From NCBI GenBank assembly GCA_009885995.1, contig VFJQ01000045.1, forward strand, positions 1 through 45,952: a DNA stretch of 45,952 nucleotides, written 5' to 3'. Positions 33,992 through 42,621 of this stretch are shown here, piece by piece. Positions within the stretch are counted from its first letter, which is position 1. Each line of letters starts with the position of its first letter. This stretch comes from Verrucomicrobiota bacterium. Its GTDB lineage: Bacteria > Verrucomicrobiota > Verrucomicrobiia > Chthoniobacterales > Chthoniobacteraceae. The notes beneath the pieces were generated by a model. That model was not told the DNA's origin. It did not search any database and saw only the letters and a program-made list of their open reading frames with translations. A program made the translations under genes and the position numbers.

Positions 33992-35266
33992 ATGAACCGC
34001 CGCCAATTCCTCTCCACCACCGCCGCCGCGCTCATCGCCCCACGCTTCGCCGGCGCGAATGCACTCACCGCTCCCGTGCCGCTGGGCAAAGCCGAGCACT
34101 GTATCTTCGTCTGGCTCGGCGGCGGGTATTCGCAGATCGACACCTTCGACGCCAAGCCCACCAAGGGCGACGGCAAGAAGGTCGCCGGCTGCTACTACGA
34201 CATCATCGACACCGCGATCCCGGACGCGAAATTCTGCGAGCACCTGCCGCAGCTCGCGAAGCTCGGCGAGCACCTCATCCCGGTGCGCACGGTCAATCAC
34301 AACGTCATCGACGAACACGCCGCCGCGACCAACCGCATGCACACCGGACGCCTGCCGAGCGGCAGCGTCGTCTATCCGTCCATCGGCTCCATCGTCGCGC
34401 ATCAGCGCAAGGCCGCGGCGGACGGCGTGCCCGCTTACATGCTCATGGGCTACCCGAGCGCCACGCGCGGGCCGGGCTTTCTCGGACCGAAGGCGGGCTT
34501 CGTTTATCTCACCGACACCGCGAGCGGTCCCGCCGGTCTTTCGCTGCCGCCGGACATCTCGAAGGATCGCGCAACCCGCCGGCAGAACCTGCTCACCACG
34601 GTGCGCGAGGAATTCCGCGGACGCGTCAGCGACACCGCGCCGCGCGACTACGACGAGGCGATCGGCGAAGGCTTCCGGCTGCAAGGCGGTGACTTCATGA
34701 AAGCCTTCAACCTCGCCGAGGAGCCCGACTCCCTGCGTGCCGGGTTCGGCGATGAATTCGGCCAGCGCCTCCTGCTCTCTCGCCGGCTCATCCAGCGCGG
34801 CGTGCGCTTTCTCGAAGTCGGCTACAACATCAACTTCGTGAACGGCGCCGGCTGGGATACGCACAACGCCGCGCAGCGCGAGCAGCACAAGCTCATCCAG
34901 GGCCTCGACCACAGCATGGCCGCGCTCATCACCGACCTGAAAAAGAACAGCCTCCTCGACAAGACACTCATCGTCGTCGCGGGCGAGTTCGGCCGCCCCG
35001 CGCACTTCGACAGCGGCGGCGGACGCGGACACCACGGCAAATGCTTCACCGTGCTCCTCGCCGGCGGCGGCCTGCGCACGGGCCAGTGCGTCGGCACCAG
35101 CGACGAACTGGCGATGAACATCGTCGATGAACCCGTGAGCGTGCCCGATCTCTTCGCCACCATCCTCGCCACAGTCGGCGTAAACCCGACCAAGAACCTC
35201 ATGGCCGAGGACCGCCCCGTGCCGATGACCGACGGCGGCAAGCCGATCGCGAAGCTGTTCGCTTAA
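33992..35266 (+). CDS. DUF1501 secreted protein with Tat-like signal
   Basis: 424 residues beginning MNRRQFLSTTAAALIAPRFA, a twin-arginine-type signal. DUF1501 proteins belong to the alkaline phosphatase/sulfatase superfamily. Family features seen: CIFVWLGGGYSQIDTFDAKP at the N-terminus, VNHNVIDEHAAATNRMHTGR, GWDTHNAAQREQHKLI, the VVAGEFGRPAHFD motif and GRGHHGKCFTVLLAGGGL with His residues for metal binding, then VPDLFATILATVGVNP. The gene begins 12 nt after the DUF1549/DUF1553 gene, the standard pairing, so the two products probably act together in the periplasm or at the surface. Export through Tat would imply folding or a cofactor in the cytoplasm. It converges with the DUF1028 gene (9 bp between the stops). 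Confidence 0.92.
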   Translation: MNRRQFLSTTAAALIAPRFAGANALTAPVPLGKAEHCIFVWLGGGYSQIDTFDAKPTKGDGKKVAGCYYDIIDTAIPDAKFCEHLPQLAKLGEHLIPVRTVNHNVIDEHAAATNRMHTGRLPSGSVVYPSIGSIVAHQRKAAADGVPAYMLMGYPSATRGPGFLGPKAGFVYLTDTASGPAGLSLPPDISKDRATRRQNLLTTVREEFRGRVSDTAPRDYDEAIGEGFRLQGGDFMKAFNLAEEPDSLRAGFGDEFGQRLLLSRRLIQRGVRFLEVGYNINFVNGAGWDTHNAAQREQHKLIQGLDHSMAALITDLKKNSLLDKTLIVVAGEFGRPAHFDSGGGRGHHGKCFTVLLAGGGLRTGQCVGTSDELAMNIVDEPVSVPDLFATILATVGVNPTKNLMAEDRPVPMTDGGKPIAKLFA

Positions 35267-35275
35267 TCCATCGCG

Positions 35276-35974
35276 CTACCGCCGGTAAAACCTGCGGTGG
35301 AGCACGAGCAAGCGAGAGAGTTCGACGATCGGCGTCGCGTGATCTTCGACGCGTAGGTCGATGTAGCGATCGTTGTCGCCACCGGGACCGCCATTCGCGC
35401 GGACGACGAGCAGCGCGGCGCTTTGCTGGCCACGACGATCACCGCCGGCAGCTTGCCCCGCTTCGAGCGCGCGCATCATCCACTCGGCGAGTTCGCCTTC
35501 CCCGCTCGCGCGGGCTTTCTCGAAAGCCCCAGCCATCGCCTTCACCACGTCTTCGCCCGCAAGCAGATTGCCTTGCACAGTGAAGTTTTCGCCGACGTGA
35601 TTTCCCGCCCACGCGATGCATTCCGCGCCGGTGTGCGACACGACGCGGCCTTTTGCGTCGATCATGCCGACCTGTCGCACCTCACGTCGCTCGTCTTTCC
35701 CCAACAGCTCGGCGAGCGCGTTGGGCGCGGACTTCCCCTGCTCCATCAGCACGAGTCCGTCGATGCCGTAGCGCATCTTACCGAGGGCCTGCGTGGCCAC
35801 GGCGCCGACTCCCGCTTTCGCCCACGGCACCACGCTGCCGACTCCGAAGTATTTGCTCTCCACCGCGACGCCGAGGTCGCCGGTCTTCGGGTCGAAGGCG
35901 ACGATGGAGAAGGTGTGGACGTGCGGCTCGGCGAAGGCGCGCACGGCGAGGAGGAGGACGAAAAGGAAGCGCAT
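35276..35974 (-). CDS. DUF1028 family exported protein
   Basis: 232 residues with a signal peptide (MRFLFVLLLAVRAFAEPHVH) and the DUF1028 signature: HTFSIVAFDPKTGDLGVAVES, VGSVVPWAKAGVGAVATQA, GIDGLVLMEQG, GRVVSHTGAECIAWAGNHVG, and NFTVQGNLLAGEDVVKAMA. DUF1028 proteins resemble Ntn-hydrolases, with an N-terminal nucleophile (here probably one of the Thr/Ser residues of THTFSIVA-like start), but the substrate is unknown. The signal peptide makes a periplasmic or external role likely. Its start is 47 bp from the divergent dapF start. Confidence 0.88.
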   Translation of the reverse strand: MRFLFVLLLAVRAFAEPHVHTFSIVAFDPKTGDLGVAVESKYFGVGSVVPWAKAGVGAVATQALGKMRYGIDGLVLMEQGKSAPNALAELLGKDERREVRQVGMIDAKGRVVSHTGAECIAWAGNHVGENFTVQGNLLAGEDVVKAMAGAFEKARASGEGELAEWMMRALEAGQAAGGDRRGQQSAALLVVRANGGPGGDNDRYIDLRVEDHATPIVELSRLLVLHRRFYRR

Positions 35975-36021
35975 GCGCGTGGTGCTAGCAGGTCCGAGCG
36001 AGCCGTGCTACATCGGGGACC

Positions 36022-36825
36022 ATGCTCACTTTCACCAAGATGAACGGCGCGGGGAACGACTTCGTGATGGTCGATAACCGCGACCTGAAGACATCGCTCA
36101 CCCGCGATGTGATCGCCCGGCTTTGCGACCGCCACCGTGGCGTCGGGGCGGATGGGCTCATCGCGGTCGAGCCTGCGGAGGCCGAGGCGGACTTCCGGAT
36201 GCGCTATTATAATGCCGACGGCGGAGAGGCGGAGATGTGCGGCAATGGCGCGCGCTGCTTTGCTCGCTTTGCCAGCCGGCTTGCGGGAAAGACGGCGGCG
36301 ATCAGCTTCGAGACGATGGCCGGTGTGGTGGGGGCGGAGTTGCTCGGCGAGAACGTGCGGCTGAACATGAGCCAGCCGAAGGATCTTGCGATCGGCGTGA
36401 AGCTGCCGGTGCATGGGGAGGAGCTGACCGTGCATTTCGTAAACACCGGCGTGCCGCACGCGATCGTGGTGGTGGAGAGCATCGCCAGCGTGGACGTGGT
36501 GCGCACCGGCGCGGCGCTACGCTACCACGACCACTTCGCGCCCAGGGGCACGAACGCGAACTTCATCGAGGTGCAGGGGCCACGCGTGCTCGCGATCCGC
36601 ACTTACGAACGCGGTGTGGAAGGCGAGACGCTGGCTTGCGGCACGGGCGTGTGCGCGGCGGCGCTGATCCACAGCGCGCTGACGGGCGCCACGTCGCCAA
36701 TCGAAGTGCGCGTGAAGGGCGGGGATACGCTCAGCGTTGGCTTCGTGAAGAGCGGCGACGCCTTCACCGACGTGACGCTGACCGGGCCGGCGGACTTCGT
36801 CTTCGACGGGACGGTCGCGGTGTAG
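36022..36825 (+). CDS. dapF: Diaminopimelate epimerase
   Basis: 267 residues, usual length. Converts LL- to meso-diaminopimelate for lysine and peptidoglycan. Features: FTKMNGAGNDFVMVDNR (4-20), GVGADGLIAVE, YNADGGEAEMCGNGARC with acid/base Cys73, HFVNTGVPHAIVVVE, GTNANFIEV, TYERGVEGETLACGTGVCAAA with the second catalytic Cys206. Both cysteines are present, so the enzyme should be active. It stands 4.1 kb from dapA and dapB, separated by a repeat-protein gene on the other strand. The spacer to the divergent DUF1028 gene is only 47 bp; TGCTACATC (about 36006-36014) may be an extended -10. Confidence 0.96.
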   Translation: MLTFTKMNGAGNDFVMVDNRDLKTSLTRDVIARLCDRHRGVGADGLIAVEPAEAEADFRMRYYNADGGEAEMCGNGARCFARFASRLAGKTAAISFETMAGVVGAELLGENVRLNMSQPKDLAIGVKLPVHGEELTVHFVNTGVPHAIVVVESIASVDVVRTGAALRYHDHFAPRGTNANFIEVQGPRVLAIRTYERGVEGETLACGTGVCAAALIHSALTGATSPIEVRVKGGDTLSVGFVKSGDAFTDVTLTGPADFVFDGTVAV

Positions 36826-36849
36826 CAGTCGCGGCGACTCGGGCGCTGC

Positions 36850-39800
36850 CTATGGGATTTGAAACGTCACCAGCGCCTGCGTGCGGTCGGCGAAGGTCAC
36901 CCGCGCGGTCAGCCGGCCATTCGAGTCGTAGCCTCGGGCGGCGCCGACCGATCCAGGGGCGGACGTGAGCGCTGAAATGGTCTTCACCGCCTTGAGCTGC
37001 GAGCCCGGTCCGGCAGATTCGAGGATATCGCCGGTCCGGAGCATGCGCCGCAGATAGCCATCGCTATCGACAGCATAGAGCGCGGTCCGGTTCTTCGGCG
37101 TGATCCCCTCGGGGAGACTAATCTTTAGCGTTGCGAGAATGAGCGCCCCACGTCCCTGGCCATCGGGCTTGGCCACAGAGATAAAACGATCCCAGCACCC
37201 TCCACCCGGCGCCGGATCCCCTGCCCGGGCGATCTGCCTCAACGGACCGTCCTCCCGCGCGTCGAAGATCGATGTCATCGCTCCGAGTTGCCGCGGCTGC
37301 GTCACGTCGCCGATCACGGTCGAAGCCCGATCCAGTCCCGCCAACACGGAGCGGGTGCGAGAGAGGCGCGAGCCGACCGCGGGGTTGCCGGCGCTTGAAG
37401 GCACCGGGTTGGATTGCTGCACCAACCGTCGCAGGCCGATCGCCTCGATGAGGCCCGCACCTTGGCCGTCGAAGACAGCGCCGTTATTCTCCCTCGTGAT
37501 GCCACCGAGTCCGAGTTGCAGCATGGATTCAAAGATCGCCGCTCCCGGCGCGTAGGCCGGCAGATTGAAGCGCTCCAACTTCGCCCCCGGCAGGTCCGGC
37601 GTGGCGTCCTGTCCGGACTCCGCGATCAATAGCCAATCCCCGAAACCGGTCGCGTCGGCGGGCACTTGGTAGAGCGCCTGTGTTCCGCCCGCAAAGATCA
37701 CTCGCACACCCAGTTCGTCCGGTCCGCCACGCCAGCGTCCCTCGGCCAGAGTGCCAGCGCTCCCGACGAGCGTGGTGAGGGATTTGATGGGCCTCGAATC
37801 CACCAGCATACCTTGGCGGACAAGCATGCGAAAACCACTGGGGCCCACGGCGAAAGTGGCTGTGTTGTTGGTGTCCGTCACCCCAGCGCCCTTGAGTTTC
37901 CCGGTGAAGAATGTCGTCGTCCCATTGCCGTCGAGGGAGAGGAAGCTCTTGAGTTGCACCCCGGGGAAGTCCGGGATTTCCTGGCCCTTGCGCACCGCTG
38001 GCCGCGGCGTGCCGCTCAGCAGGCCGGTGAAGATCACCTGATCATTCAGTGCCGACACCCCAGCAGTGCGCACCAAGGTAGCCAGCACGGCGTCGCCCGT
38101 GGGTGACCGCAGCTTGGCTATTCGCCCCATTCCACCAGAGGCCGGATCCACCGGCACCGTCTGCTGGCTATGCAGGAGCACTTCGCCGCGAGTGTTGAAA
38201 ACGGCATCGAGTTTCGCCCCGGTTGGAGTCAAGACCCTGCCCCCGGTGAGCATCACGTCGGGCGAAGTGAACGAACGGACAGTCGTCCCGACTGGCAGTT
38301 CTCCGCCGGTCAAGGCGCTCCCGGTGCCGATGCTAACCGTCGGCGCGGCGCCGGGAGCAAAGATGCGCGCGACGCCACGATCATAGGCGGCGGTGTCGTC
38401 GAATCGCGCGCCGACGACGACGGTGAGGCCGTCGATTGCCACGGAGGCGCCGAAGTGGTCCGCGTTGGCCGGGCTGGGATTGTTGAGGACGGCCACGGGT
38501 TGCGTCGGCTTCGCCCCGCTGAGGTCATACACGCACGCGCTTCCGGAATTGATCGCACCGGTATCGTCCAGATTTGCGCCGATCACGACCCGATCGCCGG
38601 AGATCGCGACGGAATAGCCGAACTGGTCGGAGTTGGCAGGCTTGGGATTATTGAGCACGGCCACCGGCACCGCCGGTTTCGCGCTTCCCAGGTCATACAC
38701 ATACGCGCTGCCGGCATTGCGCGCTCCCGCGTCGTCCAGACTTGCCCCGACCACCACTCGGTTCCCCGATATCCCCACGGAAATTCCGAACTGGTCGGAA
38801 CTGGTGGGCCTGGGGTTGTCGAGCACGATCACCGGCGCTGTCGGCGTCTCGCTGTCCAAGCCATACACATACGCGCTCCCGGCATTGGTCGCCCCTGCGT
38901 CGTCCAGAGATGCGCCGATGACCACTCGCCGACCCGAGACGGCCACGGCGCTACCGAATTGATCGTATCTGGCCGGCTTGGGATTATTGAGCACCGCCAG
39001 CGGCACTGTTGGGGACGCGCTGCTCACGTCATACACATAGACCCGCCCGGTATTGATCGCGCCGAAATCGTCCAGATTCGCCCCCACAGCCACGACGCCA
39101 CCGGAGACGGCCACGGAAAAGCCGAACTGGTCGTTGCCGGCCGGGTTGGGGTTGTTCAGCACGGCCACAGGCACTGCCGGCGTCACGCTGTCCAAGTCAT
39201 ACACATATGCACTCCCCGTATTGACCGCTCCAGTGTCGTCCAGCATCGCTCCGACCACGACCCGCCTGCCGGAGACGGCCACGGAGTTGCCAAACTGGTC
39301 GTTGGCAAACGGGCTGGGGTTATTCAGCACGAGCACGGGCACCGTCGGCGTGACGCTCATCAAGTTATACACATAAGCCCGCCCGGCGTTGCTCGCCCCG
39401 GCATCGTCCCGACTTGCTCCGACCACGACTAGACTGCCTGAGGTCGCCACGGAGATTCCGAATTGGTCATTGCTGGCCGGGTTCGGGTCATTGAGCACAG
39501 CCACCGGCACCCTCGGCGTGACGCTGGCGAGGTCATACGCATAAGCGCTTCCGGAATTGCTCGCCCGGCTGTCATCCAGACTCGCGCCAACCACCACACG
39601 GCTGTCGGCAATGGCCACGGAAATGCCGAATTGGTCGCTGCTGGCTGGGCTGGGATTGCCAAGCACGAGCAGTGGCGCTGTCGGCGTCGGCCCGCTCAAT
39701 TGATACACATACGCCGTCCCGGCATTGACCGCCCCGGAGTCGTCCAAGTTCACCCCGACCACGACCCGGGTGGAGGACACGGCCACGGAGTAGCCGAACT

Positions 39801-40830
39801 GGTCGCCCGCGGCCGGGTTGGGGTTATTCAGCGTAACTGAGGGCACCGTCGGCGTCGCGCCACTGAGATCATACACATACACGCTGCCCGCATTGCTCGC
39901 CCCGGAGTCATCGAGAAACGCCCCGACCACCACCCGGTTTCCGGAGATAGCCACGGAGTAGCCGAATTGATCACCGATGGCTGGGGTCGGGTTGTTGAAC
40001 ACACCCACCGGAACCGTCGGCGTCGCGCTGCTCACGTCATACACATACGCGCTACCGGAATTGCGCGCCCCCGTATCGTCGCGACTCGCGCCGATCACCA
40101 CCCGGCTCCCAGAGACCGCGATCGAGCTCCCGAACTGGTCGTCGGTTGCCGGACTCGGGTTGTTGAACACAGCCACCGGCACCGTCGGCGTCACGCTGTT
40201 GAGGTCATATACATACGCGCTGCCCGCATTGCTTGCTCCGGTGTCTTCCAGACTCGCCCCGATCGCCACCACGCTGCCGGAGATGGCCACCGAAGTGCCA
40301 AAACGGCTGCCACCCGGTGGCAGGCCGGGGTTGTTCAGCACGGCCACAGGCACCGTGGGCCTCGCGCTGCTCAAATCATACACATACGCGCTCCCGGCAT
40401 TGATCCCGCCGGTGTCGTCCAGGTTCGCCCCGACCACCACCCGGCTGCCGGAGACGGCTACGGAAACTCCAAATTGGTCCGTATTGCCGGGAGTCGGATT
40501 TGGCAGCGTGTGAAGCAGTGCCCCCGTCGTGACATTATACACCTTCACCACCCCGGCGTTGAGTGCGCCTGCATCCGCGAGGGAAGTGCCGACGACCGCG
40601 AAATTGCCGTCCACCGCCACGCTGGCTCCCTGCCTTGCCCCGATCTCCACCGCGGTCCCAGGATCAAAAAGCGAGTAAAGGAGCGTATCCGGTTGCTGCG
40701 CGTGAGCAGGCGCCGCGAGCAGGCAGGCGGTTGCGAGGCAGAGCGCGTGAACCATGACCCGGCGCAAGGTGCGCGGGCGGTGCAGGAGTGGAGTGATGGT
40801 GGCGGATTGGATTGGATGGATCGACATCAT
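36850..40830 (-). CDS. Secreted FG-GAP repeat protein, 1,326 residues
   Basis: The frame starts at ATG 40830 (MMSIHPIQSATITP...) with a long basic n-region before the signal helix (MVHALCLATACLLAAPAHAQ); ATG 40755 (Met26) is an equally good start. Residues 67-827 are 14 FG-GAP-type units of 56-57 residues with core FGxSVAxSGxRVVVGAxLDD followed by TGAxNAGSAYVYDL, predicted to make integrin-like beta-propeller blades; 14 blades could form two seven-bladed propellers. The C-terminal ~500 residues contain repeated short patterns (LNDQVIFTGLLSG, TNNTATFAVGPSGF, KNRTALYAVDSDG, DRTQALVTFQIP) seen in uncharacterised bacterial exported proteins. It is probably a surface adhesin or binding protein. 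It lies opposite to and between dapF and dapA. Confidence 0.88.
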   Translation of the reverse strand: MMSIHPIQSATITPLLHRPRTLRRVMVHALCLATACLLAAPAHAQQPDTLLYSLFDPGTAVEIGARQGASVAVDGNFAVVGTSLADAGALNAGVVKVYNVTTGALLHTLPNPTPGNTDQFGVSVAVSGSRVVVGANLDDTGGINAGSAYVYDLSSARPTVPVAVLNNPGLPPGGSRFGTSVAISGSVVAIGASLEDTGASNAGSAYVYDLNSVTPTVPVAVFNNPSPATDDQFGSSIAVSGSRVVIGASRDDTGARNSGSAYVYDVSSATPTVPVGVFNNPTPAIGDQFGYSVAISGNRVVVGAFLDDSGASNAGSVYVYDLSGATPTVPSVTLNNPNPAAGDQFGYSVAVSSTRVVVGVNLDDSGAVNAGTAYVYQLSGPTPTAPLLVLGNPSPASSDQFGISVAIADSRVVVGASLDDSRASNSGSAYAYDLASVTPRVPVAVLNDPNPASNDQFGISVATSGSLVVVGASRDDAGASNAGRAYVYNLMSVTPTVPVLVLNNPSPFANDQFGNSVAVSGRRVVVGAMLDDTGAVNTGSAYVYDLDSVTPAVPVAVLNNPNPAGNDQFGFSVAVSGGVVAVGANLDDFGAINTGRVYVYDVSSASPTVPLAVLNNPKPARYDQFGSAVAVSGRRVVIGASLDDAGATNAGSAYVYGLDSETPTAPVIVLDNPRPTSSDQFGISVGISGNRVVVGASLDDAGARNAGSAYVYDLGSAKPAVPVAVLNNPKPANSDQFGYSVAISGDRVVIGANLDDTGAINSGSACVYDLSGAKPTQPVAVLNNPSPANADHFGASVAIDGLTVVVGARFDDTAAYDRGVARIFAPGAAPTVSIGTGSALTGGELPVGTTVRSFTSPDVMLTGGRVLTPTGAKLDAVFNTRGEVLLHSQQTVPVDPASGGMGRIAKLRSPTGDAVLATLVRTAGVSALNDQVIFTGLLSGTPRPAVRKGQEIPDFPGVQLKSFLSLDGNGTTTFFTGKLKGAGVTDTNNTATFAVGPSGFRMLVRQGMLVDSRPIKSLTTLVGSAGTLAEGRWRGGPDELGVRVIFAGGTQALYQVPADATGFGDWLLIAESGQDATPDLPGAKLERFNLPAYAPGAAIFESMLQLGLGGITRENNGAVFDGQGAGLIEAIGLRRLVQQSNPVPSSAGNPAVGSRLSRTRSVLAGLDRASTVIGDVTQPRQLGAMTSIFDAREDGPLRQIARAGDPAPGGGCWDRFISVAKPDGQGRGALILATLKISLPEGITPKNRTALYAVDSDGYLRRMLRTGDILESAGPGSQLKAVKTISALTSAPGSVGAARGYDSNGRLTARVTFADRTQALVTFQIP
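38350..40632 (-). repeat. Fourteen FG-GAP coding repeats, 168-171 bp each
   Basis: The DNA motif TCATACACATA (encoding AYVYD-type on the minus strand) recurs at intervals of 168-171 bp, for example at 39703, 39871, 40039, 40207 and 40378. Repeats 3-13 are all exactly 56 residues, repeat 2 is 57, and the first and last are divergent or partial. The similarity between units makes the plus strand appear open over long distances. Confidence 0.88.
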
Positions 40831-40960
40831 GCCAAAGTTTGGAGGTTCGGGTGGCAGGCTCTGTAGTTACGGCAGGCTAAGCGGGCGTCAATCGGAAGGC
40901 CCCACGCGATCGGGTATTCCGGAGAAGGAGCAGCCGGGGAGAAGGTTTGCATCCTGCCGC

Positions 40961-40989
40961 TTGCCGGGCCGCGCAGCGTCGCTTAGAAG
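40961..40989 (+). promoter_or_regulatory. Putative promoter of the dapA-dapB-folK-panB operon
   Basis: TTGCCG (40961-40966) and TAGAAG (40984-40989) are 17 nt apart, and the dapA ATG follows after 9 nt. If used, the transcript would be leaderless or nearly so. There is no clear Shine-Dalgarno sequence before the ATG. Confidence 0.3.
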
Positions 40990-40998
40990 CGCCGCCCT

Positions 40999-41877
40999 AT
41001 GTTTTCCGGCACTTACACGGCGCTCGTTACGCCGTTTCGCAATGACCAGTTCGATGACGCCGCCTTCGAGGCGCTGATCGAGGCGCAGATCGCGGCAGGC
41101 ATCGACGGCATCGTGCCCGTCGGCACGACCGGCGAATCGCCCACGCTCGACCACGAGGAGCACCTGCGCGTCATCCGACGCGCCGTCGAGATCGCGAAGG
41201 GCCGCTGCAAGGTGATGGGCGGGACGGGCTCGAACTCCACGACCGAAGCCGTCGCGTTGACGATCGAGGCGGAGAAAGTCGGCGCGGACGCGGCGCTGCT
41301 CGTCGCGCCGTATTACAACAAGCCGTCGCAGGAGGGACTCTTCCGCCACTTCTCCGCCATCGCGGCCGCCTCGAAGCTGCCGCTCATGCTCTACTCCATC
41401 CCCGGTCGCTGCGGCATCGAGATCGCGGTCGAGACCGTGCAGCGGCTCGCCGCGGCGTGTCCCACCATCGTCGCGATCAAGGAAGCGGGCGGCGCCGTCG
41501 ATCGCGTCGGCGCGCTGCGCCAGGTGCTGCCGGACTCCTTCGACATCCTCTCCGGCGACGACTCGCTCACGCTGCCCTTCGTTTCAGCCGGCGCACGCGG
41601 CGTCGTGAGCGTCGCCTCGAACATCGTGCCGAAGGAAGTCGGCGACATGACCCGCGCCGCCCTCGCCGGGAATCTCCGCGACGCCACCGCGCTGCATGAG
41701 CGCTTCTTCCCCCTCTACAAGGACCTCTTCATCGAGCCCAACCCGGTCCCGATCAAATACGCACTCTCGCTCCAGGGTCGCATGACGCCCGAAGTGCGTC
41801 TGCCCCTGTGCGAAATGGGCGACGCGAGCAAAGCGCGCCTCACCGCGACGCTGCGCAAACTCAACCTCATCTCCTAA
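40999..41877 (+). CDS. dapA: 4-hydroxy-tetrahydrodipicolinate synthase
   Basis: 292-residue TIM-barrel aldolase that condenses pyruvate with aspartate semialdehyde, the first step of the DAP/lysine branch. Signatures: GTYTALVTPF (4-13), GTTGESPTL with the Thr44/Thr45 pair, APYYNKPSQEGL, LYSIPGRCG with Tyr132 and Arg137, and the Schiff-base Lys161 in VAIKEAGG. SGDDSLTLPFVSAGARGVVSV follows near the lysine-binding region. First gene of a tight operon: the dapB ATG follows the stop codon directly with no gap. The upstream 168-bp spacer is shared with the divergent FG-GAP gene. Confidence 0.97.
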   Translation: MFSGTYTALVTPFRNDQFDDAAFEALIEAQIAAGIDGIVPVGTTGESPTLDHEEHLRVIRRAVEIAKGRCKVMGGTGSNSTTEAVALTIEAEKVGADAALLVAPYYNKPSQEGLFRHFSAIAAASKLPLMLYSIPGRCGIEIAVETVQRLAAACPTIVAIKEAGGAVDRVGALRQVLPDSFDILSGDDSLTLPFVSAGARGVVSVASNIVPKEVGDMTRAALAGNLRDATALHERFFPLYKDLFIEPNPVPIKYALSLQGRMTPEVRLPLCEMGDASKARLTATLRKLNLIS

Positions 41878-42621
41878 ATGTCCGCCGCACTCCGACTCCT
41901 CATCAACGGCGCACGAGGGCGCATGGGCCAGATGCTCGTCGCTTGCGCGAAAGACCAGCCGGAGCTCGAAGTGACCGCGCAGATCGATGTCGGCGACGAC
42001 TTCGCCAGCGCGCTGGCGAAGTGCGATGCGATCATCGACTTCTCCGACCACAGCACGATCGGCCCGGTGCTTGCGCGGTGCGTGGAGCATCGCAAGACGC
42101 TCGTGATCGGCACCACCGGCCACACGGACATGGAGGTCGCCTCGATCCGCCACGCCGCGGGGCAGATCCCGATCGTCTTCGCGCCGAACTACAGCGTCGG
42201 CGTGAACACCCTTTTCTGGCTCACCCGCAAGGCGACCGAGATCCTCGGGCCGGGCTTCGACCTCGAAGTCGTCGAGATGCACCACCGGCTGAAGAAAGAC
42301 TCCCCGAGCGGCACCGCCAAGCGGCTCGCCGAGATCCTCGCGGAAGTGCGTGAGCTTCAATACAACGAACACGTGAAGCACGGCCGGCACGGCATCGTCG
42401 GCGAGCGCACGAGCACCGAGATCGGCATGCACGCCGTGCGCGGCGGCGACGTGGTGGGCGATCACACCGTCATCTTCGCCGCGCCCGGCGAGCGCGTGGA
42501 ACTCACGCACAAAGCCAGCAGCCGCGAAACCTTCGCCCGCGGCGCCCTGCGAGCCGCGCTCTGGGCGCACGGGCGGAAGGCGGGGCTCTACGACATGCAG
42601 GACGTGCTCGGGCTGAAGTGA
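41878..42621 (+). CDS. dapB: 4-hydroxy-tetrahydrodipicolinate reductase
   Basis: 247 residues, slightly short but within the family range. The N-terminal Rossmann motif NGARGRMGQM (10-19) binds NAD(P)H. IDFSDHSTI and LVIGTTGHTD follow, then APNYSVGVNTLFWL, and the catalytic/substrate loop EMHHRLKKDSPSGTAKRLAE with His135/His136 and Lys139. GRHGIVGERTSTEIG and the C-terminal end DVLGLK complete the family pattern. It reduces the DapA product towards tetrahydrodipicolinate. It begins immediately after dapA, and the folK GTG overlaps its stop by 4 nt (GTGA), so the operon is translationally coupled. Confidence 0.97.
   Translation: MSAALRLLINGARGRMGQMLVACAKDQPELEVTAQIDVGDDFASALAKCDAIIDFSDHSTIGPVLARCVEHRKTLVIGTTGHTDMEVASIRHAAGQIPIVFAPNYSVGVNTLFWLTRKATEILGPGFDLEVVEMHHRLKKDSPSGTAKRLAEILAEVRELQYNEHVKHGRHGIVGERTSTEIGMHAVRGGDVVGDHTVIFAAPGERVELTHKASSRETFARGALRAALWAHGRKAGLYDMQDVLGLK

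Noticed and set aside
32264..35035. 923-residue open frame on the minus strand
   Set aside because: It is antisense to the DUF1549/DUF1553 and DUF1501 genes, rich in Arg, Ala, Glu and His, with no domain. It arises from the GC-rich codon bias of the true genes.
38170..39432. 420-residue repetitive open frame on the plus strand
   Set aside because: Shadow of the FG-GAP repeats on the minus strand; His/Arg-rich and without a signal peptide.
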